Part shown: piece by piece, positions 47,024-51,867 of the stretch
Layout of the letters: the number at the start of each line of letters is the position of its first letter
How positions within the stretch are numbered: position 1 is the first letter of the stretch
Assembly: GCA_009377525.1 (NCBI GenBank)
Contig: WHTW01000022.1
Coordinates: forward strand, 1 to 51,867
DNA: 51,867 nucleotides
Origin: Rhodospirillales bacterium
GTDB taxonomy: Bacteria; Pseudomonadota; Alphaproteobacteria; Reyranellales; Reyranellaceae
Reading direction: 5' to 3'
The notes under the pieces: model-generated
What the model saw: the letters and a program-made list of their open reading frames with translations, nothing else
Database searches by the model: none
Told to the model about the DNA's origin: nothing
Made by a program: the position numbers and the translations under genes

Positions 47024-48960
47024 GTCTGGTCGATCAGGCCGCGACATCGACGCTGCCCAAGCTGCTGCAACGCAACGCCGAGCAGGATCCCAAGGGGCCG
47101 GGCATCCGCGAGAAGACCCGCGGCGTCTGGCAGACGCTGACCTGGACCGGCTATCGCGACCAGATGCGCGACCTCGCCCTCGGGCTGGCCGCAATCGGCT
47201 TCAAGCGCGGCGACAAGCTCTCCGTCGTTGGCGACAACCGGCCTCAGCTCTACATCGCTCAGCTCGCGGCGCAGGTCCTGGGCGGTGTCTCGGTTCCGGT
47301 CTACCAGGATTCGATCGCCTCGGAGCTGGTCTATGTGCTGAACCATGCCGAGACCTCGATCATCGTCGCCGAGGACCAGGAGCAGGTCGACAAGGCGTTG
47401 TCGCTCAAGGACAAGCTGCCGAAGCTGCGCTGGATCATCTATGACGATCCGCGCGGCCTGTCGTTCTATGACGACCCCATCCTGCGCTCCTACGTCAGCG
47501 TCCTCGTGGAAGGACGCAAGTACGGCGAAGCCAACCCCGGCTTCTACGACGCCGAACTCGCCAAGGGCGGCGACGACGACACGGCGATGATCGCCTACAC
47601 CTCGGGCACGACCGGCACCCCCAAGGGCGCGATGCTCAGCCATCGCAACATGATCGCCACCGCCGAGGCGTTCATCGAGGTGAACGAGGTCAAGATCGGC
47701 GACAACTGGCTGTCCTATCTGCCCATGGCCTGGGTGGGCGACGCCGCCTTCACGCTCGGCATGGCGCTGGCGGCCCGACTGACGGTGAACTGTCCGGAGA
47801 GCCCCGAAACCGTGCAGCGCGACCTGCGTGAACTCGGCCCCGACGCCATGCTGGCGCCACCGCGCATCTGGGAAAACATGCTGACCCTGATGCAGATCAA
47901 GGGCAGCGACGCTTCACCCATGAAGCGCCGCGTGTTCGAGCATTTCCGCGGACTGGCCGAGCGCTGCGAGCTGAAGCGCAGCGACGGCAAGCCATTGTCG
48001 CTCGGCGACCGGGTCGGCCTGGTGCTGGGCGAGATCTTCGTCTACGGGCCCGTCCGCGACCAGCTCGGCCTTCGCAAGGCGCGCTGGTGCTACACCGGCG
48101 GCGCGCCGCTGGGGCCCGACACCTATCGCTTCTTCCGTTCCTTCGGCATCAACCTCAAGCAGGTCTACGGCGCCACCGAGGCGTCGGCATTGATCGCCTG
48201 CCAGGCCGACGCCGAAGCCAATCCCAACACCGTGGGACGGCCGATCCCGCGTATCGAGGTCAAGATCGACGATCGTGGCGAAGTGCTGCTGAAGGGCTCC
48301 AACGTCTTCAAGGGTTACTTCAAGCAGGACGAGGTGACGCGCGACACCGTCACGTCGGACGGCTGGCTGAAGACCGGCGATGCCGGCTTCTTCGACAAGC
48401 AGGGCCACCTGGTCATCATCGACCGCGCCAAGGACGTCGGGAAGCTTTCCGACGGCTCGGCCTTCGCGCCGCAGTTCATCGAGAACAAGCTGAAGTTCAG
48501 CCCGTTCATCCGCGAGGCCGTGGCGTTCGGCGACCAGCGGCCGTTCGTGGTGGCCATGATCGCCATCGACATGCAGACTGTCGGCACATGGGCGGAGAAG
48601 CAGGGGCTTGCCCACACGAGCTTCATGGATCTCAGCAGCAAGCCCGAGGTCGCCGCCATGATCGGCGAGGCGATTGCCAAGGCCAACGCCACCTTGCCTG
48701 ACGTGCAGCAGGTCAAGCGCTACCTGCTGCTGAACAAGGAGCTCGACGCCGACGACGCCGAGATGACGCGCACCCGCAAGGTGCGCCGCCGCTTCGTCGC
48801 CGAGAAGTACGCCAGCGTCATCGAAGCCTTCTACGGCGGCGCGTCGTCCGCCGACGTCACCATGGAGATCACCTTCGAGGACGGCCGCAAGTCGACACTG
48901 AACTCGACCATCGCCATCCACGGCAACGCGGCCGCCGAACCGGCACGGAAGGCGGCTTAG
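47020..48960 (+). CDS. AMP-forming acyl-CoA synthetase (long-chain/FadD15-like)
   Basis: This 646-residue member of the AMP-binding enzyme family has the P-loop MIAYTSGTTGTPKGAMLSHR, the adenine-contact motif KQVYGATEASALIACQ, and the hinge motif LKTGDAGFFDKQGHLVIIDR. It activates a carboxylic acid with ATP and CoA; the size and HLVIIDRAKDVGKLSDGSAF region resemble long-chain ligases. It is embedded in a Liv-type ABC operon, overlapping livG by 4 bp and preceding livH, so the imported substrate is probably a carboxylic acid that is made into a CoA ester, rather than an amino acid. Confidence 0.92.
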   Translation: MSLVDQAATSTLPKLLQRNAEQDPKGPGIREKTRGVWQTLTWTGYRDQMRDLALGLAAIGFKRGDKLSVVGDNRPQLYIAQLAAQVLGGVSVPVYQDSIASELVYVLNHAETSIIVAEDQEQVDKALSLKDKLPKLRWIIYDDPRGLSFYDDPILRSYVSVLVEGRKYGEANPGFYDAELAKGGDDDTAMIAYTSGTTGTPKGAMLSHRNMIATAEAFIEVNEVKIGDNWLSYLPMAWVGDAAFTLGMALAARLTVNCPESPETVQRDLRELGPDAMLAPPRIWENMLTLMQIKGSDASPMKRRVFEHFRGLAERCELKRSDGKPLSLGDRVGLVLGEIFVYGPVRDQLGLRKARWCYTGGAPLGPDTYRFFRSFGINLKQVYGATEASALIACQADAEANPNTVGRPIPRIEVKIDDRGEVLLKGSNVFKGYFKQDEVTRDTVTSDGWLKTGDAGFFDKQGHLVIIDRAKDVGKLSDGSAFAPQFIENKLKFSPFIREAVAFGDQRPFVVAMIAIDMQTVGTWAEKQGLAHTSFMDLSSKPEVAAMIGEAIAKANATLPDVQQVKRYLLLNKELDADDAEMTRTRKVRRRFVAEKYASVIEAFYGGASSADVTMEITFEDGRKSTLNSTIAIHGNAAAEPARKAA

Positions 48961-48984
48961 ATGATCCAGCAATATCGCTCATGG

Positions 48985-49052
48985 TCTTCCGGACCACGAG
49001 CCTCCGGCTCGCTCATGATCATGAGCGCGCAAGATGCGCGCGGTCCGGAAGA
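48985..49052. repeat. palindromic intergenic repeat, type I
   Basis: TCTTCCGGACCACGAGCCTC at one side and GCGCGCGGTCCGGAAGA at the other flank a CTCATGATCATGAG centre. The inner arms are no longer complementary (CGAGCCTCCGGCTCG against GCGCGCAAGATGCGCGC), so each side also folds on itself. Confidence 0.85.
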
Positions 49053-49070
49053 GCATGAAGGAGTCGGACG

Positions 49071-49964
49071 ATGAGCGAAGATCTCGAATTCGCCTTCGCC
49101 CTCGTACTGAGCGGCGCCTCGATCGGCCTGATGTACTCGCTGATCGCGCTGGGTTTCGTGCTGGTCTACAAGGCGACCGACGCCATCAACTTCGCGCAGG
49201 GCGAGTTCGTGATGCTGGCCGGCATGGTCGTGGTGACCGTACTCGGTGCGCAGGCCCCGCTGGTTGCCGGCATCGTCGTCGTCCTGCTGGTCATGATCGG
49301 CTTCGGCTTCGGCTTGGAGAAGGTCGTGCTTCGGCCGTTGCTCGGCCGGCCCGTGGTGGCCGTCATCATGGCGACCATTGGCATCGCCGCCGTGCTGCGC
49401 GGCTGGGGCCCGCTGGTGCTGGGCATCGAGACGCGTGCCCTGCCGCTGCCGATCGGCGACGAGCCGATCTCCATCGGCCCGGCGACGCTGCCGCCGATCC
49501 AGGTGCTGGGCGCCGTGGTGGCGCTGCTGTTCTTCCTGGTCTTCAACTGGTTCTTCAAGAAGAGCCGCATGGGCGTGGCCATGCGCGCTGTGGCCGACAA
49601 TCAGCAAGTGGCGCAGGCGATGGGCATCAATGTCGAACGCTACTTCGCGATCGCCTGGGCGATGGCGGGAATCGTCTCGGCCCTGGGCGGCGTGGTGTGG
49701 GGCGCGATGCTGGGTGTCGACGTGCAGCTCGCGCTTGTCGGCCTGAAAGTCTTCCCGGTGGTGATCCTGGGCGGCCTCGATTCGATCGGCGGCGCGCTGA
49801 TCGGCGGGCTGATCATCGGCATCGTCGAGAGCCTGGCGGCCGGCTATCTGGACCCTTATGTCGGCGGCGGCACCAAGGATTTTGCGCCCTATGTGCTGAT
49901 GATACTGGTGCTGATGATCAGACCCTACGGCATCTTCGGCCGCCGCCAGATCGAGCGGGTGTGA
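49071..49964 (+). CDS. livH: Liv-type ABC permease (LivH)
   Basis: This 297-residue membrane protein starts MSEDLEFAFALVLSGASIGL, about 8 helices. LivH motifs include LYSLIALGFVLVYKATDAIN-type text (SLIALGFVLVYKATDAINFA), QGEFVMLAGMVVVTVLGAQA and the loop RMGVAMRAVADNQQVAQAMG that couples to the ATPase. The end (GGGTKDFAPYVLMILVLMIR) is typical. It forms the pore with LivM. It is separated from the synthetase gene by a type I repeat and from livM by a perfect palindrome. Confidence 0.93.
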   Translation: MSEDLEFAFALVLSGASIGLMYSLIALGFVLVYKATDAINFAQGEFVMLAGMVVVTVLGAQAPLVAGIVVVLLVMIGFGFGLEKVVLRPLLGRPVVAVIMATIGIAAVLRGWGPLVLGIETRALPLPIGDEPISIGPATLPPIQVLGAVVALLFFLVFNWFFKKSRMGVAMRAVADNQQVAQAMGINVERYFAIAWAMAGIVSALGGVVWGAMLGVDVQLALVGLKVFPVVILGGLDSIGGALIGGLIIGIVESLAAGYLDPYVGGGTKDFAPYVLMILVLMIRPYGIFGRRQIERV

Positions 49965-49994
49965 GCCATGTTGCTCCTTGACCGCTCTTCAAGC

Positions 49995-50089
49995 TCTTCC
50001 GGACCGCGCGCATCCTGCGCGCTCATGATCATGAGCGCGCAGGATGCGCGCGGTCCGGAAGACTATGACGCGCCACTGGAGTGGCGCGC
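49995..50089. repeat. 68-bp perfect palindrome (type I) plus short hairpin
   Basis: From 49995 to 50062 two 34-bp arms are exact reverse complements with no spacer, centred on GATC; the arm begins TCTTCCGGACCGCGCGCATC. A second hairpin, CGCGCCACT-GG-AGTGGCGCG, lies at 50070-50089. Both lie in the livH-livM gap. Confidence 0.93.
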
Positions 50090-50114
50090 CCCCTGCATCG
50101 AGCGCGTGTAGATC

Positions 50115-51182
50115 ATGTTCCATCGCGAATCCGGAGTCTTCAAGACGACCTACAGCGCCGACATGGCGCTCTATCCGCTGCCGATCGCGAAGTGGACGAT
50201 GATCGCGCTGGCGGTGATCTTCGTTCTGGTCGTGCCGATGATCGTGCACGAATATTACCTGTCGATCCTGAACTTGATCTTCATCGCCATCGTCGGCGCG
50301 CTGGGGCTCAACATCCTGGTGGGCTACACGGGCCAGATCTCGATCGGTCACGGCGCCTTCATGTCGGTCGGCGCCTACACCGCCGCCAACCTGGCGGTGA
50401 AGCTTGACCTGCCGTTTTGGCTCACCCTGCCGGCCGGCGGGTTGATGGCGGCGCTGATCGGCGTGATCGTCGGGATGCCCAGCCTGCGCATCAAAGGGCT
50501 CTATCTCGCGATCGCCACGCTCGCCGGCCAGCTCATCATCGAATGGACCATCAATCACGTGCCGGCGATCTCGGGTGGGGCCCAGGCCTCGATCGAGGTC
50601 GATCGTCCAAGCCTGTTCGGGTTCGAGTTCGACACCCAGGGCCGCCTCTATTTCTTCCTGCTGTTCTTCGCCGTGCTCGCCATCGTGGCGACGCTCAACC
50701 TGGTGCGCAGCCGAATCGGGCGCGCTTTCGTGGCGGTGCGCGACCAGGACATCGCCGCCGAGATCATCGGCATCAACATCTACCGCTACAAGCTGCTCGC
50801 CTTTGCCATCTCGTCGTTCTTCGCCGGGGTCTGCGGCGTGCTCTATACCTACTACTTCGGGATCGCCAACTACGAGCAGTTCCAGATTATCGTGTCGATC
50901 GACTACCTCGCCATGATCATCATTGGCGGGCTCGGCTCGGTGCTGGGAACGATCTTGGGTGCGATTTTCGTCACATTGTTGCCCATCGTCATCCGTATCT
51001 TCATGGAGGATGTCGGATCTCTCTTCTTCACCACGGCGCAGATGGCCAATGTCATCTCCGGTCTGCGCCTTGGTGTCTTTGGGGGCCTGATCATCTTCTT
51101 CTTGATCGTCGAGCCTGAGGGGCTCAATCGATTGTGGAGGAATATCCGGAGCTATTTCCGGGTTTGGCCCTTCTCTTACTAG
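50115..51182 (+). CDS. livM: Liv-type ABC permease (LivM)
   Basis: This 355-residue membrane protein starts MFHRESGVFKTTYSADMALY. Family motifs are LGLNILVGYTGQISIGHGAF, PSLRIKGLYLAIATLAGQLI, and the ATPase-coupling loop RIGRAFVAVRDQDIAAEIIG, followed by GGLGSVLGTILGAIFVTLLP. It pairs with LivH in the membrane. The binding-protein gene follows after 34 bp with AAAGGGAGG before its start. Confidence 0.93.
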   Translation: MFHRESGVFKTTYSADMALYPLPIAKWTMIALAVIFVLVVPMIVHEYYLSILNLIFIAIVGALGLNILVGYTGQISIGHGAFMSVGAYTAANLAVKLDLPFWLTLPAGGLMAALIGVIVGMPSLRIKGLYLAIATLAGQLIIEWTINHVPAISGGAQASIEVDRPSLFGFEFDTQGRLYFFLLFFAVLAIVATLNLVRSRIGRAFVAVRDQDIAAEIIGINIYRYKLLAFAISSFFAGVCGVLYTYYFGIANYEQFQIIVSIDYLAMIIIGGLGSVLGTILGAIFVTLLPIVIRIFMEDVGSLFFTTAQMANVISGLRLGVFGGLIIFFLIVEPEGLNRLWRNIRSYFRVWPFSY

Positions 51183-51216
51183 AGGAGCGGGGTATTTCTG
51201 CGAAAGGGAGGAACCC

Positions 51217-51867
51217 ATGACGAGGTTCGTAAGAAGTTGGCTGGGAGTGGCGGCAACGACCGCAACCTTGACGTTGGGCGCAGGCCAGGCCTTCGCCCAG
51301 AAAGAAGTCGTATTCGGTCTGCAATGCGACCGCACGGGACCGACGGCGAACGTGGGCACGGTGCTGTGCCCCGGCTACCAGGACTACATCGCCCTGGTGA
51401 ACAGCAAGGGCGGCGTCGAGGGCCACAAGATCAAGGTTCTCGAAATCGACCACGAGTACAAGGTGCCGCCGGCCATTGAGGCGCACGAACGCTTCAAGAA
51501 AGAAGGTGCCGTGCTCGAGAGCCTCTACGGCACGCCGCAAACGGCGGCGCTGAACAAGAAGCTCGAAGAGGACAAGATGCTCGGCACGTCGCCGGGCTTC
51601 GGTACGGCCTCGGCGGCCGACGGCAAGCGCTATCCCTACACCTTCCCGATCGCGGCCAGCTACTGGTCGCAGGCTGGTGCAGCCGTGCAGTTCGCCAAGG
51701 AGAAGCTGGGCGGCAGCCTCAAGGGCAAGAAGATCGCCTACATCTTCTACGACAATCCGGCGGGCAAGGAGCCTTTGCCAATTCTCGAGAATCTTGCCAA
51801 GGCCGAGGGCTTCGAAATGCGCACCTTTGCCGTGCCGGCGCCCGGTCTTGAAATGGGCGCGCAGGTC
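51217..51867 (+). CDS. livK: Liv-type substrate-binding protein, cut by the right edge
   Basis: The first 217 codons of a binding protein start MTRFVRSWLGVAATTATLTL, with a signal peptide cleaved after FAQ or AFA; the gene continues beyond the window. The mature start KEVVFGLQCDRTGPTANVGT and YQDYIALVNSKGGVEGHKIK, then SLYGTPQTAALNKKLEEDKM are typical of the Liv/aromatic-acid class. It has its own ribosome site (AAAGGGAGG) 7 nt upstream. It belongs to the livG-synthetase-livH-livM operon and differs from the orphan binding protein at 21191-22405. Confidence 0.9.
   Translation, partial: MTRFVRSWLGVAATTATLTLGAGQAFAQKEVVFGLQCDRTGPTANVGTVLCPGYQDYIALVNSKGGVEGHKIKVLEIDHEYKVPPAIEAHERFKKEGAVLESLYGTPQTAALNKKLEEDKMLGTSPGFGTASAADGKRYPYTFPIAASYWSQAGAAVQFAKEKLGGSLKGKKIAYIFYDNPAGKEPLPILENLAKAEGFEMRTFAVPAPGLEMGAQV

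Noticed and set aside
49995..50062. Insertion sequence end
   Set aside because: There is no transposase gene and no target duplication; it matches the recurring intergenic palindrome family.

Overview
The window is high-GC DNA with short intergenic gaps, alphaproteobacterial-type gene content and many ATGA/GTGA/TGATG gene overlaps. The many CoA-transferase, acyl-CoA and ABC/TRAP transport genes, and a family of palindromic intergenic repeats, suggest a free-living heterotroph of the Rhodospirillales/Reyranella kind. That placement is an inference from gene style, not a phylogeny.

Left flank (1-3032): two small unknown genes (one STAS/SpoIIAA-like), recJ, and an intact tRNA-Glu(TTC).

Integrated element (2985-13740): a compact element of about 10.7 kb sits in the 3' end of tRNA-Glu. 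It is bounded by a perfect 48-bp direct repeat (attL/attR). Just inside each end is a pair of TGTCCAATA-type sites spaced 11 bp apart, as expected of integrase arm sites. Nearly all its genes are on the minus strand and tightly coupled. In order of transcription they are: tyrosine integrase, an unknown coupled gene, an AlpA/excisionase-type HTH protein, a ParB-domain/superfamily-2 helicase fusion, a zinc-finger/TOPRIM primase, a winged-helix protein whose gene carries four 16-bp iterons read in three different frames (a likely replication origin), a small-terminase-like protein, a large terminase, and three small phage-like proteins. No portal, capsid, protease or tail gene was seen. The best interpretation is a phage-satellite-like element, or a strongly reduced prophage, with its own replication and packaging functions but no virion genes. 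This is the strongest candidate for an undescribed system in the window.

Right of the element (13741-24543): a GNAT acetyltransferase and a secreted protein; a divergent EmrB / MarR-EmrA efflux locus with a palindromic operator between the two arms; a decayed sulfatase pseudogene; a DUF4160-DUF2442 pair with a 21-bp palindrome at its promoter; an Asp-box propeller protein; a Liv-type binding protein; and dienelactone hydrolase, VOC and GST enzymes.

Central metabolic block (24685-34590, minus strand): MFS, a TRAP transporter (DctM, DctQ, DctP), a CitE-like lyase, a CaiB-type CoA-transferase, two MaoC hydratases flanking an acyl-CoA dehydrogenase, and an MmgE/PrpD protein. Together they look like uptake, CoA activation, oxidation, hydration and retro-aldol cleavage of a branched dicarboxylic acid.

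Right part (34722-51867): a methyltransferase; an iron-type ABC locus whose permease is only half length; a second CoA-transferase; a crotonase lacking both usual catalytic glutamates; a PhyH dioxygenase coupled to a DehI-like protein; a FucU/aldo-keto reductase/lactonase set for oxidative fucose-type sugar breakdown; a polysaccharide deacetylase; and a Liv-type ABC operon with an embedded acyl-CoA synthetase, which runs off the right edge. Palindromic repeats of three types separate many of these genes.
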